Shown: positions 33,973-44,019, numbered from the stretch's first letter. The stretch: DNA of 64,000 nucleotides from Acetobacter vaccinii (GCF_008365315.1 NZ_CP043506.1:310001-374000), one strand, 5' to 3'. The notes: a model not told the origin generated them from the letters alone. A program made the numbers and translations.

Positions 33973-36537
33973 ATGACCCAGCCTCTGCCTGACCTGACCG
34001 CACTGCCTCTGGCCGATGGCCTGCCCGTAAGCGAAATCCTGCCCGCACTGTGCGCGCAGCTTGCTACGTTTTCTGCCGAAAAACCTGCCAGCGCCATTCT
34101 TGTGGCCCCACCGGGGGCGGGCAAGACAACCTCTGTCCCGCCTGTGCTGGCGGCAGCGCCGTGGCGCGCCGAGTCACAGAAAATCATCATGCTGGAACCG
34201 CGCAGGCTGGCCGCACGGGCGGCAGCCCAACGCATTGCCGCGCTGCGGGGAGAGGAAGCCGGAGGGTTTGTCGGCTTTCGCACCCGGATCGAGGCCGCCG
34301 TTTCCGAGCAGACACGGATTGAGGTGCTGACAGAGGGGCTTTTTCTGCGCCGTATGCTGTCAGACCCGATGCTCGAAGATGTCGCCTGCGTTATTCTGGA
34401 CGAAGTGCACGAACGCTCGCTGGATGCTGATCTGGCACTGGCATTCTGTCTGGACCTGCAACGCAGCCTGCGACCAGACCTGCGGCTTGTTGCCATGTCC
34501 GCCACTGCGGAAACCGAACGACTGGCCGCCCTGATGGAAGCCCCGGTGCTGACCAGCGCAGGGCGGATGTTTGACCTGCAGGTTCACCACGCCAAAAAAG
34601 ATATTCCCTCCGTGCGCGACATCCCCGCCGCCACGGCCGCAGGAGTGCGGCAGGCACTGGCGGAAACTCAGGGTGACATCCTCGTCTTTGTGCCGGGCAC
34701 GGGAGAAATCCGCCGCACAGCACAGTTGCTGGAGGGTATTCCCGCCACGGTCCTGCCGCTGCATGGAGAACTGCACCCCGCCGAGCAGGCACGTGTTCTG
34801 CGCCCCGGTGCGGCAGGGGAGCGCAGGGTTATTCTGGCCACCTCCATTGCCGAAACATCGCTAACCGTGCCCGGTGTGCGGGTTGTGGTGGATTGTGGCT
34901 TCCGCCGCGCACCCCGTTTTGATGCCGGGGCCGGACTGTCCCGGCTGGAAACACTGCGCATTTCCAAAGCTGCCGCCCGCCAGCGGGCAGGCCGCGCCGG
35001 GCGCGAGGCACCGGGCACAGCCTATTGCCTGTGGTCCCCCCATACCGAACGTGCCATGCCCCAGCATGACAGGCCCGAAATTCTGGAAGCGGACCTGTCC
35101 GACTTTGTGCTGGCAACAGCCGCCTGGGCCGAGGTACTGGGCGGCGGGGACACTCCTTTGCCCCTGCCTGACCAGCCCCCCGGCAGCGCAGTCGCCGCAG
35201 CGCGGGAACTGCTGGGCCTGCTTGGCGCGCTGGATGAGGCTGGCCGACTGACCAAGCTGGGCCGTGCCATGGCGGGCCTTGGCACCCACCCCCGCCTTGC
35301 CGCCATGCTACTGGCCGCACGCACGCGGGAGGAGGCATCGCTGGCAGCAGACCTTGCCGCCCTGTTGGAGGAGCGCGACCCCCTGCGCCCCCGCGCTACC
35401 GGTGGCGGGCCACCACCCGTGCCCCCGGCAGATATCAGCCTGCGGCTGGACCTGATTGCGGGGGAGGATCATCCACAGGCCGACAGGGCCGCACTTGCCC
35501 GTATCCGGCAGGCTGCCAGCCGGTTCCGTATCCGCCTCGGCCTGCCCGCGCGCCTGCCCGCCAAGGGCGATGCCGCAGCCCTGCTGGCCGCAGGCTTTCC
35601 CGACCGTATTGCCCTGTGCCGGGGCGAGGCAGGCAGTTTCCGCCTGGCCAACGGAGGCAACGCCCGGCTGAGGCGGGATGACGGGCTGAGCAAACACCGC
35701 CTGCTGGCCGTTGCCAGCCTGCACCTCCGCACCGCAGCAGAAATCCGGCTGGCGGCCCCGCTAGACCCCGACGCCCTGCCGTCCACCGTGCTGGAACGCA
35801 CACGCGAACAGGTGGAAACCACACTGGACCCCAGCAGCGGCAATATTCTTGCCCGCAGGCGCACCCGTATTGGCTGCCTTGTGCTGCGCGACCGCACGGA
35901 AAAAGTGAAGGCGGAGGATGCAGCCTCACTCCTCGTCGCCCATGCCCGCGACAGCCTGGAAACCACGCTGGACTGGTCAGAGACAGTCCGTCAGTTGCAA
36001 GCCCGAGTGGAACTGGCACGCGCCCTGGCCGCCAGCACGCAGGATACAACGCTCGACTGGCCTGATTTTTCAACGCCCGCCCTGGCCAGACAGATCGACC
36101 TGTGGCTGACCTCCGCCTTGCAGGACTGCGGCTCCATCACCGCGGCAAAAACGCTCGATACCACGGGCCTGCTACGCTCATACCTTGGCTATGCCCAATG
36201 CCAGTGGCTGGACAAGGAACTGCCAACAGCCCTGACCTTTCCGGGTGGCCGCGCACAGGTGGACTATACCCAGCCCGTGCCCGTGGCCTCGGCCAGGGCG
36301 CAAGTTTTTTATGGCACGGCCGAAACACCACGGCTGGCCGGGGGGCGTATCCCCTTACGCCTTGCCCTGCTGTCCCCCGCAGGCAGGCCGCAGGCCATTA
36401 CCGCCAATCTGGCCGATTTCTGGCAAGGCGGCTGGGCGGACATGCGCCGGGACATGCGCGGGCGCTACCCTCGCCATGACTGGCCCGAAAACCCGGCCCT
36501 TGCCCCAGCCAAACCAACACCCCGCCGCAGTAGCTGA
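33973..36537 (+). CDS. hrpB: ATP-dependent RNA helicase HrpB
   Basis: A DEAH-type superfamily 2 helicase of unclear cell role. The 854-residue protein has Walker A APPGAGKTTSV (residues 45-55), LEPRRLAARAAAQR, the DEVH box LDEVHERSLDADL, the MSATAE motif, the VIFVATSIAET-like IAETSLTVPGV, and QRAGRAGREAPG. The C-terminal HrpB domain ends with the conserved WADMRRDMRGRYPRHDWP. The whole protein is intact with no gaps. Monocistronic appearance. Confidence 0.95.
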   Translation: MTQPLPDLTALPLADGLPVSEILPALCAQLATFSAEKPASAILVAPPGAGKTTSVPPVLAAAPWRAESQKIIMLEPRRLAARAAAQRIAALRGEEAGGFVGFRTRIEAAVSEQTRIEVLTEGLFLRRMLSDPMLEDVACVILDEVHERSLDADLALAFCLDLQRSLRPDLRLVAMSATAETERLAALMEAPVLTSAGRMFDLQVHHAKKDIPSVRDIPAATAAGVRQALAETQGDILVFVPGTGEIRRTAQLLEGIPATVLPLHGELHPAEQARVLRPGAAGERRVILATSIAETSLTVPGVRVVVDCGFRRAPRFDAGAGLSRLETLRISKAAARQRAGRAGREAPGTAYCLWSPHTERAMPQHDRPEILEADLSDFVLATAAWAEVLGGGDTPLPLPDQPPGSAVAAARELLGLLGALDEAGRLTKLGRAMAGLGTHPRLAAMLLAARTREEASLAADLAALLEERDPLRPRATGGGPPPVPPADISLRLDLIAGEDHPQADRAALARIRQAASRFRIRLGLPARLPAKGDAAALLAAGFPDRIALCRGEAGSFRLANGGNARLRRDDGLSKHRLLAVASLHLRTAAEIRLAAPLDPDALPSTVLERTREQVETTLDPSSGNILARRRTRIGCLVLRDRTEKVKAEDAASLLVAHARDSLETTLDWSETVRQLQARVELARALAASTQDTTLDWPDFSTPALARQIDLWLTSALQDCGSITAAKTLDTTGLLRSYLGYAQCQWLDKELPTALTFPGGRAQVDYTQPVPVASARAQVFYGTAETPRLAGGRIPLRLALLSPAGRPQAITANLADFWQGGWADMRRDMRGRYPRHDWPENPALAPAKPTPRRSS

Positions 36538-36696
36538 AAAAACGGGCCGCCTTTGCCTCCGGAAATACCACCGCTCCAAGGCGGGCTGGGCGGCCATTCT
36601 GCGATGAAATTGGCACTCCATAGCGGGATCGTGGTTGCATAATCCGTACAAACATGCCCAAAAAGCCTGTATGTGCGGACATGGCCCCAGCTCTGT

Positions 36697-37812
36697 ATGA
36701 TCCCCCCCCGGCGGAACCTCCACACCCTGGCCGCGACCAGCCTTGCCTGCATGGTCGGTAGCAGTACGGCACATGCACAGGTGGCCAGCCTGCCTATCTT
36801 TGCCCCTGCGGTGCCCCTTGTGGGCGGTGGCCCCTCCAGCTTTGCGCCACTTGTCCGCAAGGTTGTGCCTGCTGTGGTCAATATTGCCGTCACGCGTGAT
36901 TCTGAAGCTGGCACACGCCGCCGACTGCCCTCCTCCGTGCGGGATACGCCACTGGAACGCCGCTACCGCGAGCGCATGCGCCGCCACCGCAACGAACTGC
37001 TGGAGGCCGGGTCGGGCTTTATTATTGATGCCTCTGGCCTGATCGTCACCAACGGACATGTGGTGGCCGATGCTGATAAAATTACCGTCTCACTCGCCAA
37101 CGGGCAGGAATATACAGCCGCTCTTGTGGGGCTGGACCCGCTGACGGACATTGCCGTTATCCGCATTACCAGCCATGACCCCCTGCCCCATGTGGAATGG
37201 GGCGACAGCCGCCTTGTGCAGGTGGGGGACTGGATTATGGCCGCAGGCAACCCGTTTGGCCTTGGCTCTTCTGTCACCGCGGGTATTGTCTCGGCCCGTG
37301 GGCGGGATATCGGGGCCGGGCCGTTTGATGACTTCCTGCAACTTGATGCCCCGATCAACCCCGGCAATTCCGGCGGACCGACTTTTAATCTGGCCGGGCA
37401 GGTTGTGGCCGTTAATACTGCCATCGTCTCCCCCACAGGCGGGTCGGTCGGCCTTGGCTTTTCCATCCCCTCCGAACTGGTGATCCCGATTGTCGAAACC
37501 CTGAGCCAGACGGGCCATATTGACCGGGGCTGGCTGGGGGCCACGCTGGAAGACATCAGCAGCCGCACCGGTGCGCGCGTGACAGAGGTTGACCAGAACA
37601 GCCCCGCCAACCACGGTGGCCTGCAACATGGCGATATTGTCACCACCCTGAATGGGGAGCGCGTGGACACTGCCCGCTTTATGATCCGCGCCATTGCCGC
37701 GACAAAACCGGGCAGTGATGTGCAACTGACAGTGCTGCGGAACGCCCGTAGCCTGCCGCTGGTTGTCCATGTCGGCCACCGCCCCCTGTCCGAGGACAGC
37801 GATCTGCACTGA
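36697..37812 (+). CDS. DegP/DegS-type trypsin-like serine protease with one PDZ domain
   Basis: An exported HtrA-family protease. A signal peptide (NLHTLAATSLACMVGSSTAHA) leads to a 371-residue protein; catalytic His121 (TNGHVVADAD), Asp151 (PLTDIAVI) and Ser225 (NPGNSGGP) are all present. One PDZ domain follows (about 280-360). A basic segment precedes the protease core (LERRYRERMRRHRNE). The ATG at 36697 was chosen to start the signal; a GTG at 36673 is the alternative. One PDZ rather than two makes it closer to DegS/HhoB or a DegP variant; I give no symbol. Confidence 0.92.
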   Translation: MIPPRRNLHTLAATSLACMVGSSTAHAQVASLPIFAPAVPLVGGGPSSFAPLVRKVVPAVVNIAVTRDSEAGTRRRLPSSVRDTPLERRYRERMRRHRNELLEAGSGFIIDASGLIVTNGHVVADADKITVSLANGQEYTAALVGLDPLTDIAVIRITSHDPLPHVEWGDSRLVQVGDWIMAAGNPFGLGSSVTAGIVSARGRDIGAGPFDDFLQLDAPINPGNSGGPTFNLAGQVVAVNTAIVSPTGGSVGLGFSIPSELVIPIVETLSQTGHIDRGWLGATLEDISSRTGARVTEVDQNSPANHGGLQHGDIVTTLNGERVDTARFMIRAIAATKPGSDVQLTVLRNARSLPLVVHVGHRPLSEDSDLH

Positions 37813-38028
37813 CCCGGCTTGGGCACTGGTTTCAAAAAATACAAAGTTTTCAGGTGTTCTCTTTTCCAGTGGGGCAATAGTCTTTGGTTCGTCTTGAAAG
37901 ACAGCGTCACCTAGAACTTTTACTATTGTGCAGACTTATGGGCACCACCCTCAAAGGGAGTTTGCAAAAACAGCCCTATGCCCACAGACGCAGGCTTCTG
38001 CCCCCCGGCAGGGCTGCTATAAGAAGGC

Positions 38029-38475
38029 ATGACCCAGATCGGCTTTTACCACCTGACACGGACAAGCGTGCCCGATGCCCTACCCCCGCTGCTGTCCCGC
38101 ACGCTGGCCGCAGGGCAGAAAGCCGCCGTATGGTGTAGCAGCACACCGCTTGTGGAAACGCTCGACAAAGCCTTGTGGCAGGTGTCCTCCCCCACATGGC
38201 TGCCGCATGGGCGGGCGGGTATTCTCTGCCCCGATCTGCAACCGATCTGGCTGACAACAGAGGAAGACTGCCCTAACGAGGCGCGTTTTCTCTTTCTGCT
38301 CGAAGGGCGGCAATGCCCCGATCCAGCACGGTTTGAACGTGTTTTTGATCTGTTTGACGGTCATGATGACACCGCCGTTGCCGCAGCGCGGGAGCGCTGG
38401 ACGGCCGCAAAGACAGCAGGCCATGCGCTGACCTACTGGCGGCAGGAAGAACAGGGCTGGAAGCGCGCCCGCTGA
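38029..38475 (+). CDS. holC: DNA polymerase III chi subunit
   Basis: A small clamp-loader accessory protein that binds SSB. The 148-residue sequence shows the HolC pattern: IGFYHLTRTSVPDALPPLL, AVWCSSTPLVETLDKALW, LPHG, and the FDLFDGHDD segment, ending in a helix with YWRQEEQGWKR. It converges with pepA, and holC-pepA adjacency is common in proteobacteria. An AT-rich stretch of about 215 bp precedes it with no clear promoter. Confidence 0.93.
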   Translation: MTQIGFYHLTRTSVPDALPPLLSRTLAAGQKAAVWCSSTPLVETLDKALWQVSSPTWLPHGRAGILCPDLQPIWLTTEEDCPNEARFLFLLEGRQCPDPARFERVFDLFDGHDDTAVAAARERWTAAKTAGHALTYWRQEEQGWKRAR

Positions 38476-38486
38476 CCTGCCGCCAT

Positions 38487-38517
38487 CTGCCTGCCCCATA
38501 GTCCATGAGGCAGGCAG
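38487..38517. terminator. Hairpin between converging holC and pepA
   Basis: CTGCCTGCC at 38487-38495 pairs with GGCAGGCAG at 38509-38517 across a 13-nt loop. No T run follows on either strand, so it is a weak or non-canonical terminator. Confidence 0.35.
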
Positions 38518-38526
38518 GATCGGGTA

Positions 38527-40008
38527 TTAGTCCTGTTCGAAACCAGTCCGCACAAAGCGATCCAGCAGGCGGACGCCAAAGCCCGTGGCCCCCTTGGGCT
38601 GGCCATGGCGTGCCTTGGTGGCCCATGTCACACCGGCAATATCCAGATGTGCCCAGGGCGTTTCCCCCACAAACCGCTGGAGGAACTGCGCCGCCGTAAT
38701 GGAACCAGCCCCACGACCACCGCTGATGTTCTTCATATCCGCGATGTCGGACTTCAGCAGGGCGTCGTATTCCTTGCCCAGCGGCATGCGCCACAGCTTT
38801 TCACCCGTAAATGCACCCGCATCGGCCAGACCGCTGGCCAGAGCTTCATCATTGGAGAAAAGCCCTGCGTATTCATTACCAAGCCCGATAATGATCGCGC
38901 CGGTCAGGGTCGCCAGATCAACCATCAGCTTGGGTGCAAAACGCTCACGCGCGTACCACAGCACATCGGCCAGAACCAGACGGCCCTCGGCGTCGGTGTT
39001 CAGCACCTCAATGGTCTTGCCCGAGGCGCTGCGCACAACATCGCCGGGCCGCTGGGCTGTGCCGGACACCATGTTTTCCACCAGCCCGACAAGGCCAACG
39101 GCATTAACCTGCGCCTTACGCAAGGCCAGCGTGGTCATGAGCCCGGCCACAATGCCTGCGCCTGCCATGTCCCACTTCATGTCTTCCATGCCTGCGGCGG
39201 GCTTGATGGAAATGCCGCCCGAATCAAACGTGACACCCTTGCCCACAAAGGCCAGCGGAGCCTCGCCTTCCTTGCCGCCGTTCCAGCGCAGGACCACCAT
39301 GCGGGGCTCGTTCGCGCTCCCCTGGGCAACACCCAGCAGCGCACCAAAGCCCAGGGCTTCCAGCGCATCGCGGTCAAACACGTCCACATCCAGCCCATGG
39401 GCCCGCAGGGTGGCCGCCCGCTCGGCAAACTCAACCGGGGTCAGGACATTGGCAGGCTCGCTCACCAGATCGCGCGTCAGCACAACACCCTGCGCGACGG
39501 CAGAGAGCGAGGGCCACAATGCCTCAGCTTCCGCCACACCGTCAGTCAGGACCGACAGGGCTGCCAGCTTGTGGTTTTTAAGAGCTTCGGGCGCGCCATG
39601 ATACAGGCTGAAATGATACGCACCCAGCACCGCGCCAAGAGCAACATGGGCTGCCAGAGCGCCCGATAGCTCCCCGGTGGCGACGGAGGCTGCCTCTTCC
39701 CGGCCCAGCAGTGCCGCGGCATAGCCACCGGCTTTTTCTGCGGCCCAGGCATCCAGCGCCGCGGCCTTGCCAAGCCCGACCAGCACAATGCGCGACACAT
39801 CCGGCAAAGGGGCCAGGATCACACAGCTGGTACCGTCCTTGCCGCTAAACCCCTCGGCCACAGCCGCACGGGTCAGGGCGCCGCCTGTGGCCTCGTCCAG
39901 CGTTTTAAAAACTGCGGGGCGGGCATCGCCTTCGGGCAGCAGAATGGCAAGAGCACCCTTGTCGGGGCGGGTTTGTGCGGAAAATGAAATCTGAAGCATG
40001 TTTTTCAC
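38527..40008 (-). CDS. pepA: Leucyl aminopeptidase (cytosol aminopeptidase)
   Basis: An M17 metallopeptidase that releases N-terminal residues. The 493-residue protein has the metal and signature motifs GKGVTFDSGGISIKPAAGMEDMK (near the centre) and NTDAEGRLVLADVL, with MNKGGRGAGSITAAQFL-type ending MKNISGGRGAGSI. The N-terminal domain is the usual poorly conserved half. The GTG at 40008 with AGGA upstream was preferred over an ATG at 39999. In some bacteria PepA also binds DNA; this cannot be judged here. Confidence 0.94.
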   Translation of the reverse strand: MKNMLQISFSAQTRPDKGALAILLPEGDARPAVFKTLDEATGGALTRAAVAEGFSGKDGTSCVILAPLPDVSRIVLVGLGKAAALDAWAAEKAGGYAAALLGREEAASVATGELSGALAAHVALGAVLGAYHFSLYHGAPEALKNHKLAALSVLTDGVAEAEALWPSLSAVAQGVVLTRDLVSEPANVLTPVEFAERAATLRAHGLDVDVFDRDALEALGFGALLGVAQGSANEPRMVVLRWNGGKEGEAPLAFVGKGVTFDSGGISIKPAAGMEDMKWDMAGAGIVAGLMTTLALRKAQVNAVGLVGLVENMVSGTAQRPGDVVRSASGKTIEVLNTDAEGRLVLADVLWYARERFAPKLMVDLATLTGAIIIGLGNEYAGLFSNDEALASGLADAGAFTGEKLWRMPLGKEYDALLKSDIADMKNISGGRGAGSITAAQFLQRFVGETPWAHLDIAGVTWATKARHGQPKGATGFGVRLLDRFVRTGFEQD

Positions 40009-40116
40009 CGTTCATCCTGTGGCACAACTAATCCTTCATGGGTACGTCCCACCCAACAGCTTGGCAATAGGCGACAGGGACATGACGGCCAGTGCAAGCT
40101 GGCGTATGCTGGGTGC

Positions 40117-40887
40117 ATGACCCATCACACCGACACAGACCTGCTTGCCCTGGCCGCCCGACTGGCGGAAGAAGCGGCAGAAATTATCCGCACCATCCGC
40201 GCCCGTGGTTTTGAAACTCTGACCAAGACCGACTCCTCCCCCGTGACGGAAGCGGACCAGAAGGCCGAAGCCCATATCCTGCGCGGGCTGCGCGCTGCTG
40301 TGCCCGACATCCCCGTCATCGCGGAGGAAGAAGTGGCTGCGGGCCTGCGCGCCTTTGCCACCCCGGCCTACTGGCTGGTGGACCCGCTGGACGGCACGCG
40401 GGAATTTGCCGCCGGGCGGGACGACTTTACCGTCAACATCGGCCTTGTGCGTGATGGCCGCGCCGTGCTGGGGGCCATGGCCCTGCCCGCCTACCACCAG
40501 CTTTACACCGGCGGGGTCGGTCTGGGGGCCTGGCGCCGGGATACCGAGGGCCTGCACGCCATCCATGTGCGTCAGGCTCCGGCGGAAGGGCTGAATGTTC
40601 TGGCGTCCCGCCACCATGCTGACGACCAGCGTCTGGCCCAGTATCTGGCCGGTCGGCCGATTGCAACACTGGGCAATATCGGGTCTGCCGTAAAGTTTGC
40701 CCGCGTGGCCGAAGGGCTGGTGGATCTGTACCCCCGCCTTGGCCCTACGATGGAATGGGACACAGCCGCCCCGCAGGCCATTGTGGAAGCCGCAGGGGGG
40801 CAGGTGACACTTCTGGACGGTTCCCCGCTGCTGTACGGCAAAACGGACTGGAAAAATCCGCCGTTTGTCTGTACCGGAACGCTATGA
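40117..40887 (+). CDS. cysQ: 3'(2'),5'-bisphosphate nucleotidase CysQ
   Basis: An inositol-monophosphatase-fold enzyme that removes the 3' phosphate from PAP formed in sulfate assimilation. The 256-residue protein has TKTDSSPVTEADQKAE, IAEEEVA, the metal motif DPLDGTREF and the late motif PRLGPTMEWDTAAPQAIVEAAGG. It is divergent from pepA (about 108 bp) and followed 84 nt later by the Sua5-type gene. Confidence 0.93.
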   Translation: MTHHTDTDLLALAARLAEEAAEIIRTIRARGFETLTKTDSSPVTEADQKAEAHILRGLRAAVPDIPVIAEEEVAAGLRAFATPAYWLVDPLDGTREFAAGRDDFTVNIGLVRDGRAVLGAMALPAYHQLYTGGVGLGAWRRDTEGLHAIHVRQAPAEGLNVLASRHHADDQRLAQYLAGRPIATLGNIGSAVKFARVAEGLVDLYPRLGPTMEWDTAAPQAIVEAAGGQVTLLDGSPLLYGKTDWKNPPFVCTGTL

Positions 40888-40971
40888 TCCCGCAGTTGAC
40901 CCCGTTCCCTTCGTGACGCCCCAAAAGCGGAACGAAAGTCCCGGTGCCGCAAGCCGCTCCACGGAAGAAAC

Positions 40972-41979
40972 ATGACCAGACGTCTGGACAGTAGCGCATC
41001 TGGCCTTGCTGCCGCCGCCAGCATCCTGCAAGCTGGCGGACTGGTGGCTTTTGGCACCGAAACAGTTTACGGGCTGGGGGCAGACGCCACCCAGCCAGAA
41101 GCCGTGGCCCGCATTTTTGCCGCCAAAAATCGCCCCCGCTTTAACCCGCTCATCAGCCATTTTCCGACCGCTGCGGCAGCGTTTACCCATGTCGTGGCCT
41201 GCCCGCTGGCGCATGCCCTGGCCGACCGCTTCTGGCCCGGCCCGCTGACCCTTGTCCTGCCCCGCGCGCCCGGCAGCACCATCAGCGATCTGGCGGCCGA
41301 CGGGCTGGCCACTCTGGCGGTGCGTGTGCCCCGTGGCGATACGGTTGCCCAGTTGCTGACACTGGCAGGCTGCCCTGTTGCTGCGCCATCGGCCAATCGC
41401 TCAGGCCGTATCAGCCCGTCTGACGCCACCCATGTTCTGGCGGAACTGGATGGCAGGATTGACGCCGTACTGGACACCGGCCCCTGCCCTGTAGGGCTGG
41501 AAAGCACAGTGCTGGACCTGTCCATCCCTTCCGCCCCATGCCTTTTACGCCCCGGTGGTGTCACGCTGGAGGAACTGGAGGCCATATGCGGCCCCATCCG
41601 CCTGCCTGACACCCAGAGCGACGCGGCCCCCCTGTCCCCCGGGCGGATGCTGTCCCACTATGCCCCACACCTGCCTGTGCGGCTGAACGCCACCGCCATT
41701 GCCCCAGACGAGGCTGTGCTGGCCTTTGGCCCCCAGCAAACCCCGACACAGTCGGCAAGCTGGAACCTGAGTGAAAGCGGTAACCTGCAGGAAGCCGCCG
41801 CCCGCCTGTTTGCAGGCCTCCGCGCCCTCGACCTGGAAGGCCAGCGCCTGCATCTGCGTGGCATAGCCGTGCAGCCCATCCCTAACACCGGCCTGGGCGT
41901 GGCCATAAACGACCGCCTGAACCGGGCCGCAGCCCCACGACCAGACAGTGCCCTGGCACCAGGCAGCACCCTGCCATGA
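40972..41979 (+). CDS. L-threonylcarbamoyladenylate synthase, Sua5 type
   Basis: Makes threonylcarbamoyl-AMP for the t6A modification of ANN-decoding tRNAs. The YrdC domain shows GLVAFGTETVYGLGAD, the KNRPRFNPLISH motif, FWPGPLTLVL, TLAVRVPRG, APSANRSGRISPS and LRPGG. A linker then leads to the extra Sua5 domain (about residues 210-320, SPGRMLSHYAPHLP onward), so this is the two-domain Sua5 type rather than short TsaC. It overlaps the next gene by 4 nt. Confidence 0.94.
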   Translation: MTRRLDSSASGLAAAASILQAGGLVAFGTETVYGLGADATQPEAVARIFAAKNRPRFNPLISHFPTAAAAFTHVVACPLAHALADRFWPGPLTLVLPRAPGSTISDLAADGLATLAVRVPRGDTVAQLLTLAGCPVAAPSANRSGRISPSDATHVLAELDGRIDAVLDTGPCPVGLESTVLDLSIPSAPCLLRPGGVTLEELEAICGPIRLPDTQSDAAPLSPGRMLSHYAPHLPVRLNATAIAPDEAVLAFGPQQTPTQSASWNLSESGNLQEAAARLFAGLRALDLEGQRLHLRGIAVQPIPNTGLGVAINDRLNRAAAPRPDSALAPGSTLP

Positions 41980-42527
41980 CCACGATGGACCCCAAGGAAA
42001 TCAAAATCCTCTCGGACATCCTGGCCTTGGTGCTGGAGGATCATCCGGGTCAGTCCAGCACAGCGCTGGAAACCCTGCGCAGGCGTGCCCAGCGCAACAG
42101 CACCACCGGTGGCGCGCTGAAAAACCTCTTTCAGGTTCTGGCCGCAGAGCCACCCAAAGCGCGGGAGGCCCAACGCCCGCCTCCACGCTCCAGCAGCACA
42201 CGTGCCCGGCAGGAAACGCCAGACACCTATCGCAACCAGTTGCGGGAAATGACAGAAAGTCTGACCCGTCTGGACCGCAACCTGAAGACAGTGACCGCCC
42301 AGAATGAAGCCCTGAAGGCTGAACTCTACCTAACCCAGCAATCCCGCGCAGAGCTTCAGTCCCACATTGCCACCTCACGGCTGGCAGGGCGGAACAAGCA
42401 GCGGCTGACGGTTGTGGCCGCCATTCTGGCCGGGCTGCTGACCGGCATTGCCGGGGCGGAGGTCTTCCACGCCATTGACCCGGTCGTAACACCCCATATG
42501 GTCGACCGGCGACACACCATGGACTGA
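41976..42527 (+). CDS. Coiled-coil single-pass membrane protein of unknown function
   Basis: A 183-residue protein overlapping the Sua5 gene by 4 nt (ATGA). A helical N-terminus (residues 5-60) is followed by a Pro/Arg/Ser linker, a coiled coil (about 80-125, with heptads in EMTESLTRLDRNLKTVTAQ), and one membrane span near the C-terminus (VVAAILAGLLTGIAGAEVF), with a short outside tail. I know no family for it. The overlap means it is almost certainly translated with the t6A enzyme; a shared role is not implied. Confidence 0.7.
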   Translation: MTTMDPKEIKILSDILALVLEDHPGQSSTALETLRRRAQRNSTTGGALKNLFQVLAAEPPKAREAQRPPPRSSSTRARQETPDTYRNQLREMTESLTRLDRNLKTVTAQNEALKAELYLTQQSRAELQSHIATSRLAGRNKQRLTVVAAILAGLLTGIAGAEVFHAIDPVVTPHMVDRRHTMD

Positions 42528-42585
42528 CCCGCTGACCCTTTGCTTCGCCTTATATTACGGTTTTTTGCAGGAATACGACACCGCC

Positions 42586-44019
42586 ATGTCCGAAACATCT
42601 CTCCCCCAGCCCCTTCATGACGCCCTGCTTGACGTGCTTGGCGCCACCGGTCTGCTGACAGACACAACGGATACGGACCCTTTCTGCACCGACTGGCGCG
42701 CCCTTTACCACGGTCGCTGTGCTGCCGTGCTGCGCCCTGCCAGCACCGAGGAATGTGCAAAGGCTGTCGCCCTGTGCCATGCCCATGGGGTGCCCATGGT
42801 CCCCCAGGGGGGCAACACCAGCATGGTTGGTGGTGCAACGCCTGACACCAGCGGGGCTGCGGTCGTTATTTCCACCACCCGCATGAACCGGGTGCATGCC
42901 ATTGATCACGCCGACCTGACCATGACGGTGGAAGCAGGGGTAACGCTCAAAGCCGCGCAGGATGCTGCCGCCGCACAGGGGCTGCTGCTGCCGCTGTCCA
43001 TCTCCTCCGAAGGGTCGGCGGATATCGGGGGCGTGCTGGCCACCAATGCAGGGGGCAACAATACCGTGCGCTACGGCAACGCGCGGGAACTGGCACTGGG
43101 GCTGGAAGCCGTTCTGCCTGACGGCAGTGTGCTGGATGTCATGCGTAAGCTGCGCAAGGACAACACCGGCTATGCCCTGCGGCAGTTGCTGATCGGCGCA
43201 GAGGGGACACTAGGCATTATCACCCGCGCGGTTATCCAGCTACAGCCCGCCCCCCGTTCGCGCGAGACCGCCTTGTGCGCTGTTGGCGGGGCAGCACAGG
43301 CGCTGGAACTCTTTGCGGCCTTCCGCAAGCAGGACCCCTCAGCCATTCATGCATTTGAATTCATGTCCGGCACCAGCATGGGGCTGGTCAATACGCTGAT
43401 TGATGGTGCAACCCTCCCGCTGGAAGAACCTGCCCCGGCCTATGTGCTGGTGGAACTGGCAAGCCCCCGCGCCGATGACAGCCTGCGGACCCTGATGGAA
43501 ACTGTCCTGGGTGAAGCCTTGGAAAGCGGACTGGTGACAGACGCCGTGCTGGCCGAGAGCGAAAGCCAGCGTCAGGCACTATGGGTGCTGCGGGAAGAAC
43601 ACGCCGAAGCCCAGAAACGGGCGGGCGCATCGGTCAAGAACGATGTCTCAGTCCCACTGGCGGCCATCCCGGCGCTGATCGCTCAGGCGACCGAGGCGTG
43701 TGAAGCCCTGGTGCCCGGTCTGCGGGTCGCCCCTTTCGGCCATATTGGCGATGGCAATATCCACTTCAACCTTGTGCAGCCTGAAGGCGCGGACCCGAAA
43801 GCTTTTCTGGCGCAGGACCATGCCATTATGGATGCGGTGGCGGATATTGTGCGAGGGCTTGGTGGCTCGTTCTCGGCCGAGCATGGGGTAGGCCAGCTTA
43901 AAGCCTATATGATGCCTGCATGGCGTGGCGGTGCTGAACTGGAAACCATGCGCCGGATCAAGGCTGCGATTGACCCTGCAAACCTGATGAACCCCGGCAA
44001 AATTTTCCCTGCCGCCTAA
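42586..44019 (+). CDS. FAD-binding oxidoreductase, GlcD/D-2-hydroxyglutarate dehydrogenase type
   Basis: A 477-residue flavoprotein of the VAO family that oxidises 2-hydroxy acids. The FAD domain shows VPQGGNTSMVGGATP, SSEGSADIGGVLATNAGG, VRYGNARELALGLE and GAEGTLGIIT; the C-terminal cap has the metal and substrate motif PFGHIGDGNIHFN and SAEHGVGQLK. This order is shared by D-2-hydroxyglutarate dehydrogenases, D-lactate dehydrogenases and GlcD. The exact substrate cannot be assigned. The ATG at 42586 was chosen over a TTG at 42565. It is followed by a repeat-rich spacer. Confidence 0.9.
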   Translation: MSETSLPQPLHDALLDVLGATGLLTDTTDTDPFCTDWRALYHGRCAAVLRPASTEECAKAVALCHAHGVPMVPQGGNTSMVGGATPDTSGAAVVISTTRMNRVHAIDHADLTMTVEAGVTLKAAQDAAAAQGLLLPLSISSEGSADIGGVLATNAGGNNTVRYGNARELALGLEAVLPDGSVLDVMRKLRKDNTGYALRQLLIGAEGTLGIITRAVIQLQPAPRSRETALCAVGGAAQALELFAAFRKQDPSAIHAFEFMSGTSMGLVNTLIDGATLPLEEPAPAYVLVELASPRADDSLRTLMETVLGEALESGLVTDAVLAESESQRQALWVLREEHAEAQKRAGASVKNDVSVPLAAIPALIAQATEACEALVPGLRVAPFGHIGDGNIHFNLVQPEGADPKAFLAQDHAIMDAVADIVRGLGGSFSAEHGVGQLKAYMMPAWRGGAELETMRRIKAAIDPANLMNPGKIFPAA

